DNA of 64,000 bases from Chitinophagaceae bacterium (GTDB taxonomy: Bacteria > Bacteroidota > Bacteroidia > Chitinophagales > Chitinophagaceae). The DNA lies in contig JADJOC010000009.1 of NCBI GenBank assembly GCA_016713965.1, positions 62,001 through 126,000 on the forward strand, written 5' to 3'. Each line of letters starts with the position of its first letter. The first letter of the stretch is position 1. The translations under genes and the position numbers were made by a program. Positions 51,874 through 62,834 of the stretch are shown here, in pieces. The notes beneath the pieces were generated by a model. That model had not been told where the DNA came from. It worked only from the letters and a program-made list of their open reading frames with translations, and made no database searches.

Positions 51874-54800
51874 TTATTCACTTGCCCCATGGCAATTTTT
51901 AAACTTTTTACCACTACCGCAAGGGCAGGGATCATTACGGCCGATTTTAGGATCTGCCTTTATAGGCTCTTGCTTTACTGCGGGTGAAGGATCAATGTAT
52001 TCATTATCCTGCGAAGCATACTCACGGCCACCTGTACTCGATGTAGCAAACTCTTCTTTACGCTGGCGCATATTGCTCATATCAGTCTTCTTCTCTTTCC
52101 CTTCTTTTATAGAAGCATCTTTTGTTTGTTCCATTGGTATTCCGCAATGGCACAAAAAGCTTACAATATTTTTATTGACTTCATCATCCATTTGTTTAAA
52201 TGCGCTGAAGGCTTCAATTTTATAAATTACTAATGGATCTTTTTGCTCATATCCGGCAGTTTGCACGCTATGACGCAGGTCATCCATTGCCCTTAAATGC
52301 TCTTTCCATGCATCATCAATTAATGCCAGGGTAATAGAACGTTCCAAAGCATTATTTAATTCCACTCCTTCTGTAGCTAAATATTTATCCAGGCTGGTTA
52401 ATACCTGTACGCCTCTTTTGCCATCAGTAAAAGGCACGGCTACATTTTCGATATGATTGCCTTGCGTTGCCCGGATATTTTTTATAATGGGCAGGGTTTG
52501 TGCTACCATGGCTTCGCTTTTACGCCTGTACTGGGTTATTGCTTCATTGTATAAACGCTCGGATAATGTAGGTACATCAACCTTATTTAATTCCTCGGCA
52601 GTAATGGCAGTATCAATACCAAAATTCATGATAGCAGTCAGTTTAAACCCTTCATGATCATTGCCTTCTTTAAAAGAATTGATTAATCCTTCTGCTACAG
52701 AATAAAAAGCATTATCCAGGTCTAATGCAAGGCGTTCGCCAAACAAAGCATGGTTGCGTTTGCCATACACTACATTACGCTGTTTGTTCATCACATCATC
52801 GTATTCAAGCAAACGCTTACGTATTCCAAAATTATTTTCTTCTACTTTTTTCTGTGCCCTTTCAATAGATTTGGAGATCATGCTATGCTGTATCACTTCA
52901 CCTTCTTTGTATCCCATCCTGTCCATCAGGCCGGCAATACGTTCACTGCCAAACATACGCATCAGGTTATCTTCCAGCGATACAAAAAACTGTGATGTTC
53001 CCGGATCTCCCTGGCGTCCTGCCCTACCCCGAAGCTGCCTGTCTACCCGCCTGCTCTCGTGACGCTCGGTGCCTAAAATGGCAAGTCCGCCAGATTCTTT
53101 TACACCAGTGCCTAGTTTAATATCAGTACCACGTCCGGCCATGTTGGTAGCAATAGTAACTGCACCTGCAAAGCCTGCCTCTGCCACTATCTGCGCTTCC
53201 CTGGCATGTTGCTTGGCATTTAATACATTGTGTGGGATATTTTTTTGCTTAAGCATCCTTGCCAGTAATTCACTAATTTCTACAGAAGTGGTACCTACAA
53301 GCGTTGGCCTTCCTGCAGCTCTTAATTTTTCAATTTCATCAATTACCGCTTTATATTTTTCTCTTTTGGTTTTATACACCAAGTCTTGCTCATCTTTCCT
53401 GATGGCTTTTACATTTGTAGGTATGGATACCACATCCAATTTATAAATACTCCAGAATTCCCCGGCTTCAGTTTCGGCAGTACCTGTCATACCAGCCAGT
53501 TTATGATACATCCTGAAATAGTTCTGTAAAGTAACCGTAGCGTAAGTTTGAGTGGATGCTTCAATTTTTACGTTTTCTTTGGCTTCTATTGCCTGGTGCA
53601 AGCCGTCGCTATAACGCCTTCCATCCAATATACGTCCTGTCTGTTCGTCAACAATTTTTACTGCGCCATCCATTACCACGTACTCCGTATCTTTATCAAA
53701 TAAGGTGTAGGCTTTTAGCAATTGCTGTACGGTGTGTATCCTGTCTGCTTTTACTGCATATTCATTTAGTAAAATTTCTTTACTGTGCAATTTTTCTTCT
53801 GCTGGCAATTCCGTTTTTCTATTTCTGCCAATTTGGTAGAAATATCCGGAAGAACAAAAAACTCAGGGTCTTCCCCGCTACGGGTAATTAATTGTATGCC
53901 TTTATCTGTAAGATCAACCTGGTTATTTTTTTCATCGATGTTAAAAAACAATTCTGCATCTACCTTAGGCATTTCTTTTTGCTGGTCAGCGAGGTAATAA
54001 TTTTCGCTTTTTTGCAATTTTACCCTGATGCCCGGCTCACTTAAATATTTAATTAAAGCACCATTTTTAGGTAACCCCCTATGTGCCCTCATCAATGCCA
54101 GGCCACCATCTTTAGGGTCATCATTGCCTTCGGCTATTTTTCTCTTTGCTTCTATTAAATATTGGTTTACAGCTTTGCGTTGTTCTTCTACCAGCTTTTC
54201 TATCCTGGGTCTTAAATCAAAAAATTGCTGTGTATCATTATTATGTCCTACAGGCCCGCTTATAATCAAAGGCGTTCTGGCATCATCAATTAATACACTA
54301 TCCACTTCATCTACCATAGCAAAATGGTGCTTGCGCTGTACCATTTCTTCCGGGGTATGCACCATATTATCCCTTAAATAGTCAAAGCCAAATTCGTTGT
54401 TGGTACCATAAACAATATCAGCATTGTAAGCTTTTCGCCTGGCATCACTGTTAGGTTCGTGTTTATCAATACAATCCACCCGTAAGCCCAGCCATTCAAA
54501 AATTGGTCCGTTCCATTCACTATCCCTCCTAGCGAGGTAATCATTAACCGTAACTATGTGTACACCTTCGCCTGCCAATGCATTTAAATAAGAAGGAAGC
54601 GTACTTACCAGCGTTTTACCCTCGCCGGTAGCCATCTCTGCAATTTTTCCGCTATGCAAAACGGCACCGCCAATCAGCTGTACATCATAATGCACCATAT
54701 TCCAGGTTACGCTGGCACCCCCGGCGAGCCATGTATTTTTATAAATAGATTTACCATTTTCAATAATGATATGCTCCTTTTTTGCAGCCAGTTCGATATC

Positions 54801-55208
54801 TAATTCTGTGGCAGTACTTTCAAGCGTAGCATTTTCTTTAAACCTCCGGCTTGTTTCTTTTACTACTGCAAAAGCTTCTGGTAACAATTCATTTAATACT
54901 TCTTCAATTTGTTTGTCCTTTGCTTTTTTTAATTCATCTACCTCTTTATAAATTGTATCACGGCCATTGATATCAGTAGCCGGTAAATTTTCAGCAGTTT
55001 GTTTTTGAGTAATTATCTGCTCATTAATATTTTTAAGATGAGATTGTATCCTTTCACGAAATTCATTCGTTTTATTTCGTAATTGGTCATTAGCTAAAGA
55101 TTGGTACTGTGCAAAAAAATTATTTATTTTCTGAATCTGGGGTGTAATTTTTTTGACATCTTTTTCACTTTTGTTACCGCCAAAAATTTTTGAGATAAGA
55201 CCGGCCAT
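51874..55208 (-). pseudogene. secA: Preprotein translocase ATPase SecA, one-base frameshift
   Basis: Motor of the Sec export system. The two frames 53766-55208 and 51874-53808 join when one A is added near 53815, giving LAEIEKTELPAEEKLHSKE and a protein of about 1110 residues, normal for Bacteroidota SecA. Seen: Walker A ATGEGKTL, VNDYLARRD, DEVDSVLIDDARTPLIISGP, GTTSVEISE, ATNMAGRGTDIKLG, RQLRGRAGRQGDPG and the C-terminal zinc motif CPCGSGKKFKNCHG. SecA is essential, so the break must be a sequence error. Start MAGLISKIFGG at 55208. Confidence 0.95.
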
Positions 55209-55496
55209 AAAATTCCGTGTTATTTGGTATTGGGTAAATAAATTTATTAATAATCAGTATCCAATCAAATTTAATGCTTAAAATAAAATTAGCCAAAATG
55301 ACAGGGCGGCAAAGGTACGAATTAGTTGGCGGATTTACCAGTAGTGTATAGCTTATAATAATGATCGATAATAACTTTACAAATAATTAAATTTTTGCGA
55401 GAATAACGCTAAGACTTATTTTTAAACCCTACAGTAAGCATCTTATTAAATTAATTCACTCTTACTTTTTATTGGACAGGCCTTATTTTTAATTAA

Positions 55497-55550
55497 AACA
55501 AATTACGTATGATTTTACGAATTACTTCGTAAAATCATACGTAATTTGTT
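55497..55550. repeat. Perfect 25-base-arm hairpin
   Basis: Arms 55497-55521 and 55526-55550 are perfect reverse complements around TTAC. It stands free in the 700-base gap between the divergent secA and atpG genes; no T-run follows on the plus strand. The role is unknown. Confidence 0.9.
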
Positions 55551-55637
55551 CCAGGCATCTGAATTATATCAATACTTAAATTCTTTTACAGTCATTGCAG
55601 GTATTAATTTATATAACTTAGCAATAATTTTAGCCAA

Positions 55638-55812
55638 TTAATTTTCTAATTGCTTTATACGATTTTCAACATCTGCGTTTTTTTATTCAATTGCTCAATA
55701 CTGGCTCTTTGCTGATCTATGCTTTATTGGTATAAATACTAATTAATATTTTCATATTCATCATTTAATATATAAACACCTTGGATTAACTGCGCTATTT
55801 TGACAAAACTTT
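55638..55812 (-). pseudogene. Remnant of a tail-fibre/S74-type protein C-terminus
   Basis: The minus strand encodes, with two stops and one A-run frameshift, SFVKIAQLIQGVYILNDEYENIN and SIDQQRASIEQLNKKNADVENRIKQLEN. The last part is the coiled-coil end common in Bacteroidota chaperone-of-endosialidase (peptidase S74) proteins. It looks decayed. The rest of 55209-55909 holds no gene. Confidence 0.45.
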
Positions 55813-55860
55813 GCCGGATAATATATTTTACCAAGTTTATTTTCATAATCACCTTTAGCT

Positions 55861-55868
55861 TACCTTTG
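55861..55868 (+). promoter_or_regulatory. Promoter -7 element (TACCTTTG) for atpG
   Basis: TACCTTTG lies 41 bases before the atpG ATG and matches TAnnTTTG; the -33 region (TTTAT) is weak. Confidence 0.65.
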
Positions 55869-55909
55869 CACACCAAAATATTACCAGGAAAAATTATAAA
55901 TAAATAAAT

Positions 55910-56791
55910 ATGAGTGGCGCTTTAAAAGAGGTACGTAACAGGATAAAAAGTGTTCAAAGTACCCAACAAATTACCAAAGCCATGAAAATGGTAAGCGCAG
56001 CAAAATTGCGGCGTGCCCAGGATGCTATTACACAAATGAGGCCTTATGCCCAAAAATTGCAGGAGATGCTTGCAAATATTGTAAGCAATAGTGAAGGGAG
56101 TGCTAATACTTCGTTAGCTACTGAAAGAACCATTGAAAAAGTATTGATTATCATTGTTACCAGTGACCGGGGCTTATGCGGCGGATATAACAGCAACCTG
56201 ATCAAATTGGCCAAACAAATCATTAGAGAAAAATATCCTGTTCAATATAGCAAAGGCAATGTAAAAATATTGCCAATAGGCAAAAAAGGATATGAGCATT
56301 TTAATAAGAACAGTTTTAAAGTAATAGATAAATTTTGGGATATTTTTACCGGGCTTAGCTTTGATAAAGTGCAAACTGCTGCTCAATATGCAATGGAAGC
56401 TTTTGAAGCTAAAGAATTAGATGCGGTAGAGCTTGTATATAGTGAATTTAAAAATGCAGCAACACAAGTATATATTGGTGAGCAATTTTTGCCGGTTAAG
56501 AAAAATAACAATACCACTACTCAAAATAAAACAGGTTTTATATTTGAGCCGGGCAAAGAAGTATTGATTGCAGAATTGATGCCCAAAATTTTAAATACGC
56601 AACTATTCAAAGCTGTATTAGACGGCAATGCCAGCGAACATGGTGCAAGAATGACAGCCATGGACAAAGCGAGCGACAACGCAAATGAATTATTAAAATC
56701 TTTAAAAATCAGTTATAACAGGGCAAGACAGGCAGCCATTACTACAGAATTAACAGAAATTGTTAGCGGTGCGGCTGCATTGAATGGTTAA
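55910..56791 (+). CDS. atpG: F1F0 ATP synthase gamma subunit
   Basis: 293 residues. Central stalk of the F1 motor. N-terminal helix SGALKEVRNRIKSVQSTQQITKAMKMVSAAKLRRAQ and C-terminal helix ASEHGARMTAMDKASDNANELL are diagnostic, with DRGLCGGYNSN near residue 85. It has its own promoter and stands apart from other atp genes, with a decayed gene and a hairpin upstream; in many relatives atpA precedes it, so a local rearrangement is possible. Confidence 0.97.
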   Translation: MSGALKEVRNRIKSVQSTQQITKAMKMVSAAKLRRAQDAITQMRPYAQKLQEMLANIVSNSEGSANTSLATERTIEKVLIIIVTSDRGLCGGYNSNLIKLAKQIIREKYPVQYSKGNVKILPIGKKGYEHFNKNSFKVIDKFWDIFTGLSFDKVQTAAQYAMEAFEAKELDAVELVYSEFKNAATQVYIGEQFLPVKKNNNTTTQNKTGFIFEPGKEVLIAELMPKILNTQLFKAVLDGNASEHGARMTAMDKASDNANELLKSLKISYNRARQAAITTELTEIVSGAAALNG

Positions 56792-56796
56792 CAAAT

Positions 56797-56858
56797 CGTT
56801 GTCCGCTGACCGTTGGTTGCATTGACTAACAACGAACATCGAACAACGATCAACGATA
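56797..56858. repeat. CAACGAT word palindrome
   Basis: ATCGTTG, GACCGTTGG on the left and CAACGAACATCG, AACAACGATCAACGAT on the right form an imperfect palindrome between atpG and scpB. The longest frame of scpB reads through it. The same words occur in the E2 linker at 20535-20569. Confidence 0.75.
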
Positions 56859-56863
56859 AAAAC

Positions 56864-57553
56864 ATGGAACTTTCTCAAATAATCCCACATATTGAAGCAT
56901 TAATATTTGCCAGCGAAAAGCCGCTCAATACTCCAGAATTGACAGAGTTGATAAACAATGCATTAGGATTTATTGAAGACAGGGCAGGTATAGAACAGGT
57001 AGAAACTGCCATAGAAGGCATCCAGGAAAAATATGCCGCAGAATTTTATGCATTTGAGCTGAAACAAAGTGGTGGTGGCTGGCAATTTTTAACCAAAAAA
57101 GAATACCACAAAACTGTAGCACTCTTAAACGGAGACCGCTTTTTAAAACGCCTTTCTACCGCAGCTATAGAAACCTTGGCTATTATTGCTTATAAACAAC
57201 CCATCACCAAAAGTGAAATGGAAGCTATCCGTGGGGTAAACTGTGATTATGCCGTACAAAAATTACTGGAAAAAGACCTGGTAATTATAGCAGGCCGAAA
57301 TGAAGATGCCGTAGGCAAGCCTTTAATTTATGCCACTTCTAAATCTTTTATGGATTATTTTGGTATTAACAGTGCTGATGAATTGCCAAAAATAAACGAA
57401 ATATTAATGGAAGAACTGGTACAAGCCACAGTGATGAATAATACCGCTATTGAAGAAGAAATTTCAGATGATGAAAGTACCGTTCTAAACGAAGAAAAAG
57501 AGATTATACAAGATAATACTGAAAATACTGAACTTGAAACGCTTCAAAAATAA
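56864..57553 (+). CDS. scpB: Segregation and condensation protein B
   Basis: 229 residues from MELSQIIPHIEALIFASEKPL, with two winged-helix domains: LTELINNALGF and the signature LSTAAIETLAIIAYKQPITKSEMEAIRGVN. Partner of ScpA and SMC in chromosome condensation. A long acidic C-terminal tail is usual in the phylum. The internal start at 56864 avoids translating the palindrome. Confidence 0.93.
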   Translation: MELSQIIPHIEALIFASEKPLNTPELTELINNALGFIEDRAGIEQVETAIEGIQEKYAAEFYAFELKQSGGGWQFLTKKEYHKTVALLNGDRFLKRLSTAAIETLAIIAYKQPITKSEMEAIRGVNCDYAVQKLLEKDLVIIAGRNEDAVGKPLIYATSKSFMDYFGINSADELPKINEILMEELVQATVMNNTAIEEEISDDESTVLNEEKEIIQDNTENTELETLQK

Positions 57554-57621
57554 TTGCAATTTTCTTTTTATAAAATCTTCCGCAAAAAATCTGTTTATTC
57601 TCACAACGAGTTTCAATTTCG

Positions 57622-57629
57622 TATTTTTG
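57622..57629 (+). promoter_or_regulatory. Possible lysA -7 element (TATTTTTG)
   Basis: TATTTTTG ends only 4 bases before the lysA ATG. If real, transcription would begin at or next to the start codon, giving a leaderless message. Confidence 0.4.
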
Positions 57630-57633
57630 CAGT

Positions 57634-58867
57634 ATGCCACAAACTTTATCAAAACAGCAATTGGTTGATGTTGCCAACGAATTTGGAACACCAGTGTATG
57701 TTTATCATGCAGAAAAAATTGCAGAACAATATCAAAATTTAAAAACAGCTTTTGCTACCTGTAATGCGCAATTTTTTTACGCCTGCAAATCACTTACCAA
57801 TATTAATATTCTGCAATATATTCAGTCAATCGGCGCTTCGTTAGATTGCGTAAGTATTAATGAAGTAAAATTAGGTTTAATGGCGGGCTTTAAACCAGCT
57901 AATATCCTCTATACTCCCAATTGTGTAGACTTTGATGAAATTTTAGAAGCCAAAAATTTAAAGGTAAATATCAACATAGATAATATTTCAATTTTAGAGC
58001 AATTTGGCAATAAATTTGGTGCCACCTATCCTGTCTGCATTCGCCTAAACCCACATATTATGGCTGGTGGAAATTTTAAGATTAGTACGGGCCACGTTGA
58101 TAGTAAATTTGGTATCTCTATCCACCAGATGCGGCACATAGAAAGAGTGGTAAAAACTACCGGGTTAAATGTAGAAGGCATACACATGCATACCGGCAGC
58201 GAAATAAAGGACATCAATGTTTTTTTAGAAGGGCTCGAGGTAATGTTCACCATGGCCGGCCATTTTCCCGATTTAAAATATATAGATTTAGGTAGTGGTT
58301 TTAAAGTACCTTATCAACCCGGGGATCCTGAAACTGACATTACCCCCCCTGGGAGAAAAAGTGGCACAGGCTTTTAACAATTACGAAAAAGAAACAGGGA
58401 AAAAATTACAGGTATGGTTTGAGCCCGGCAAATATTTAGTAAGCCAGTCAGGATATTTTGTTGTAAAAGCAAATGTGATAAAGCAGACCCCTGCTACCGT
58501 TTTTGCCGGTGTAAACAGCGGATTTAATCACCTCATCCGCCCCATGATGTATGAAGCTTACCACCATATAGAAAATATCAGTAACAACAACGCACCCGAA
58601 CGTATCTATACCGTGGTGGGTAATATTTGTGAAACAGATACCTTTGCCTGGGACAGGAAAATAACCGAAATCCGTGAAGGTGATTATCTTGTTTTTTATA
58701 ATGCCGGTGCATATGGCTTTGAAATGTCATCCAATTTTAATTCCCGCTTAAAACCAGCCGAAGTACTGGTAAAAGATGGCAAGCCCCATTTAATCCGCAA
58801 GAGAGATGTGTTTGAAGATTTATTAAGAAACCAGGTAATCAATGAAAAATTAAAAATGAAGAATTAA
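57634..58867 (+). pseudogene. lysA: Diaminopimelate decarboxylase, one-base frameshift
   Basis: Last step of lysine synthesis, PLP-dependent. The two frames 57634-58377 and 58295-58867 join when one C is removed from the seven-C run near 58348. Seen: FYACKSLTN with the PLP lysine, GHVDSKFGIS, HMHTGSEI, and after the join VWFEPGKYLV, CETDTFAWDR and YNAGAYGFEMSSNFNSR. About 410 residues. The last codons (NEKLKMKN) and the stop are made of an AATTAAAAATGAAG repeat. Confidence 0.93.
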
Positions 58868-59135
58868 AAATTTTTATTGCGAAGTATTTTTTGTTACCGG
58901 CATTTGTTTTTCATGGCATCATCATTGTAGCCTGCCACGTCCGGAGGCGGGGTCACTCACTTGTGCTGTATACCAATAATCATCTTTAATTATTTTTTAT
59001 TATTAATTTAAACTATTCTGCCAATTCTTCGTTCTTAATTTTTAATTGTTTATGTTTTATTATTATCGCTCCTGCGGAGCGACTACTTATTGCATTCTAA
59101 ACCAATTCTTCATTTTTAATTATTAATTGATAAAG
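58850..59135. repeat. AATTAAAAATGAAGAATT words and composite repeat
   Basis: AATTAAAAATGAAGAATTAAAAATT at the lysA end recurs inverted near 59022-59045 and 59104-59130 (AATTCTTCATTTTTAATT). Between them are a composite repeat copy (58893-58975, CATCATTGTAGCCTGCC, GGGGTCACTCACTTG) and a CTCCTGCGGAG hairpin near 59068. No gene. Confidence 0.7.
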
Positions 59136-59148
59136 CTTAAATTACAGT

Positions 59149-59637
59149 ATGAAAAAAATACTCACCACGCTTCTATACTTATTTTTTATTGCAAATATTT
59201 TTGCGCAGCAAACAAAGTTATACAATCCTGAGGCTGATGCTGCTACGGATATTTCCAATGCAATTAAAAAAGCAAAAGAAGAGCATAAGTTTATATTGTT
59301 GCAAGCCGGTGGCAACTGGTGCAGCTGGTGCATAGAATTTGCAAGGTTTTGCAAGGCTGATCCAACTATTGATTCATTAATAAACAACAGCTTTGTTTGG
59401 TACCACTTAAATTATAGCAAAGAAAACCGCAACAAAAAAATATTTGAACAATATGCCTTTCCGCAAAGATTCGGCTTCCCGGTTTTTATCATTTTAGATG
59501 AAAATGGCCAGCGTGTACATACCCAAAGTAGTGAGTATCTTGAAAACGGTAAAAAAAGTTATGACAAAAATAAAGTAATGTCCTTTTTAGAAATGTGGAG
59601 CCCGGCAGCTTTGGATGCAGGTAAGTATGAAGAGTAA
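59149..59637 (+). CDS. Secreted thioredoxin-fold protein
   Basis: 162 residues. Signal peptide (1-20), then a thioredoxin-like domain with the active site GGNWCSWCIEFARFCK (CxxC) and GFPVFIILDENG with the cis-proline. It resembles the DUF255/thioredoxin_7 type of periplasmic disulfide proteins. Intact; likely monocistronic. Confidence 0.9.
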   Translation: MKKILTTLLYLFFIANIFAQQTKLYNPEADAATDISNAIKKAKEEHKFILLQAGGNWCSWCIEFARFCKADPTIDSLINNSFVWYHLNYSKENRNKKIFEQYAFPQRFGFPVFIILDENGQRVHTQSSEYLENGKKSYDKNKVMSFLEMWSPAALDAGKYEE

Positions 59638-59722
59638 GGGTAATAAGGTATTAAGGTAATTTAGTATTGAGGTATTATTTTTTAGTATCTTTCCTTATTG
59701 AAATTAACCCAATACCCAATAC

Positions 59723-60207
59723 ATGACTTCAGCCAATAAATTCTTACGATTAATAAAGCACCCCATAAAATTCAGGTTATTTTTATTACTGAAACTGCCC
59801 AGCGCTTTTTTTAGTGGGGTAAGAATTAAATACGCCGATGAAAAAAATGCATTACTATCGTTCCGTATAAATGGTTTAGTCAAAACCCTTTTAAAAGCAC
59901 TTATTTTGCCTGCCTGGCGATGGCAGCAGAAACCAGCACCGGCATTTTAGCTTTATTACACATTTATAAACGCAAGCCTGCTATAAGTATGCTGGTTACA
60001 AATTTAAAAGCCGAGTTTGTAAAAAAAGCTACAGGAAAAACTTTCTTTACTTGTAATGACGGGTTGTTGATTCAACAAACAATTGAAGAAAGTATTGCAA
60101 CCGGGGAAGGAAAAACTTTCACCACTACATCCACAGGCATTAACAAACAAAATGAAATAGTAGCTGTTTTTCATATCACCTGGTCATTCAAAGCAAAGAC
60201 AACATAG
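59723..60207 (+). pseudogene. DUF4442 hot-dog fold protein, one-base frameshift
   Basis: Two frames (59723-59950, 59920-60207) join when one A is added in ATAAATGG near 59867, giving FRIKWFSQNPFKSTYFACLAMAAETSTGI. About 161 residues. The DUF4442 family is a thioesterase-like hot-dog fold. A CCGCC...GGCGG hairpin near 60333 lies in the gap that follows; otherwise 60208-60401 is empty. Confidence 0.82.
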
Positions 60208-60401
60208 TTTTATCTTCTTTTTGCAGCTATTGTAGTACTTTCGCTACTGGTCTGGCGGTCTACGTCTGATCCAGCCATCTTCGCATAAATTAAAGCTAAA
60301 TAGTAGCAGATGAATGGAGCGTCCACCGCCTATGGCGGGGCACAGCGCCAATAAAGATTAATCAGGGAACAAATGCGTGGAACAAAAAATTTAATTACTA
60401 C

Positions 60402-62755
60402 ATGACTCAAAATAAATCTAAAGAATTACAAAAACAGCAGGCATTGGAATATCATTCCAAAGGCCGGCCGGGCAAAATTGAAGTAGTACCTACCAAAGAA
60501 GCTAAAACACAAAGAGACCTTTCTTTGGCCTATTCGCCAGGTGTAGCAGCACCATGCTTGGAGATAAAAGAAAATATTGAAGATGTATATAAATATACTG
60601 CAAAAGGAAACCTCGTAGGTGTTATCAGCAATGGCACAGCAGTTTTGGGGCTGGGCAATATTGGTCCGGAAGCCAGCAAACCTGTAATGGAAGGCAAAGG
60701 TGTATTATTCAAAATATTTGCAGATATAGATGTATTTGATATTGAAATCAATGAAACTGATCCTGATAAATTTGTTCAGATCGTAAAATCCCTTGAACCA
60801 ACTTTTGGAGGTATCAATTTAGAAGATATCAAAGCACCGGAATGTTTTTATATTGAACAAAAATTAAAAGAGCAGCTAAGCATACCCGTTATGCATGATG
60901 ACCAGCATGGTACGGCTATCATAAGCGCTGCTGCTTTGATAAATGCACTGGTTTTACAAAAAAGAAAATTGAAAAAGTAAAATTTGTAGTCAATGGGGCA
61001 GAGTGCTGCTGCTATGGCCTGCATGAAATTGTATGTATCTATCGGTGCCCGGTACGAAAATTTTATAGTTTTTGATAAAGACGGGATTTTATATAAAGGA
61101 AGACCAGATATAGAAGAATTGAAATATAATTTTTGTGTGGACGAAAAATATAAAAATTATGATTTGATAAAAGCACTTAAAGATGCCGATGTATTTTTAG
61201 GTTTAAGTGTGGGTAATGTAGTAACAGCGGATATGATAAAGTCAATGGCAAAAAATCCTATTGTATTTGCGATGGCCAATCCCGACCCGGAAATTACTTA
61301 TACTATTGCGGTTGCTGCAAGAAAAGATATTATCATGGCTACCGGCCGTAGTGATTTTCCTAACCAGGTAAATAATGTATTAGGATTCCCATATATTTTT
61401 CGTGGTGCCCTGGACGTTAGGGCAACTGAAATAAATGAAGCCATGAAAATTGCAGCAGTTAAAGCCCTTGCAGAGCTTACTAAAACCCCGGTACCGGATA
61501 TTGTAAACCTAGCATACAATGAAAAAAATATTTCATTTGGCCCTTCATATATTATTCCAAAGCCATTAGACCCACGCCTGCTGGCTACTATTGCCCCTGC
61601 CGTAGCAAAAGCCGCAATTGTCAGCGGAGTGGCAAGGCTGCCTATCACTGACTGGGAAGAATATGTACTGCAACTGAACAAACGCTTAGGTTTGGATAAC
61701 CAATTAAGCAGGGTGATTGGAAACAAAGCCCGTAAAGACCCTAAAAGGGTAGTTTTGCAGATGCAGAAAATGCGAAAATTTTAAAAGCAGCACAACTGGT
61801 TTTAGATGAAGGTGTTGGTTATCCAATATTGCTTGGCGATGAGAATAAAATTAAAAGAATAGCTGCTGCCAATAGCGTTGACCTGGAAGGAATGCCTATT
61901 ATGAACCCAAAAGATGATAGCCAGGAAGAATTAAGAAAAAAATATGGAGAAATATTTTTTACTAAACGCCAGCGCAAAGGTGTAAACAGGTATGAAGCTT
62001 ATAAAGCCATGAAGGACAGAAACCATTTTGGTTGTATGTTGGTAGAAACAGGCGAAGCTGATTGCATGATAAGTGGATTAAGCCGTAATTACCCGGATAC
62101 GATAAGGCCAGCTATACAAATCATCGGAACAGATACAGGCGTGAAAAAAATCGCAGGCATGTACATCATGTTTACCAAACGTGGGCCTTTATTTTTAGCA
62201 GATACTACGGTAAATTTTAATCCTACTGCAGAAGAGCTTGCAGAAATTACCTTACTGGTAGCAAAAGAAGTACGGTCATTCAATATAAAGCCCAGAGTAG
62301 CCATGTTATGCTATAGCAATTTTGGAAGCAGCGATTCTGCAGAAGCCAATTTAGTACGTACCGCCCGGGAAATTGTAAAACAAAAAGCGCCTGATCTTAT
62401 TTGTGATGGTGAGCTACAGGGAATATTAGCATTTAATAAAGAAATTTTGCGTGATAACTACCCTTTTACAGAATTACTGGAAGGAGAAGTAAATACATTG
62501 ATTTTTCCAAATTTGTCTGCAGGTAATATTGCTTATAATTTATTGCAGGAAGTAGGCGGTGCTGATTCTATCGGCCCTATTTTACTAGGGCTGAAAAAAC
62601 CCGTACATGTGTTACAACTGGGAAGTTCAATACGGTCAATTTTTAACATGGTATTAGTAGCCGTAGTAGATGCACAAATGAAATCACAGCAGAATACCCA
62701 GGAACTGGTAAGCAAAAGCAAATGGTGGAAGCGCTTTAAGAAGGATAAGGAATAA
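60402..62755 (+). pseudogene. maeB: NADP-dependent malic enzyme with phosphotransacetylase domain, three frameshifts
   Basis: Converts malate to pyruvate. Three frames form one chain of about 780 residues. N-terminal malic domain: RDLSLAYSPGVAAPCLEI and MHDDQHGTAII. NAD(P)-binding domain from NGAGAAAMAC to AKNPIVFAMANPDPE. C-terminal half (from KAAQLVLDEGVGYP) is the phosphotransacetylase-like regulatory domain typical of MaeB. Lesions near 60962 (A-run), 61005 (extra A) and 61758 (T-run). Its last codons lie inside an AAGGAATAAG palindrome. The three single-base errors in a central metabolic gene point to the assembly. Confidence 0.92.
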
Positions 62756-62810
62756 GAAACAGAAAAATAAATAATAAAAAGGTAGAAATTTTCTTATTCC
62801 TTATTCCTTA
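62741..62810. repeat. AAGGAATAAG word palindrome overlapping the maeB stop
   Basis: AAGGATAAGGAATAAGAAA (62741-62759) recurs as reverse complement at 62790-62810. The left arm encodes the last residues and stop codon of maeB; the right arm lies just before mlaE. Confidence 0.8.
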
Positions 62811-62834
62811 TTTATAAAATCTTAAATTTGTTGA

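Noticed and set aside
51874..55208. Two separate SecA-like proteins
   Set aside because: The two parts complement each other exactly and one added base joins them into a normal SecA.
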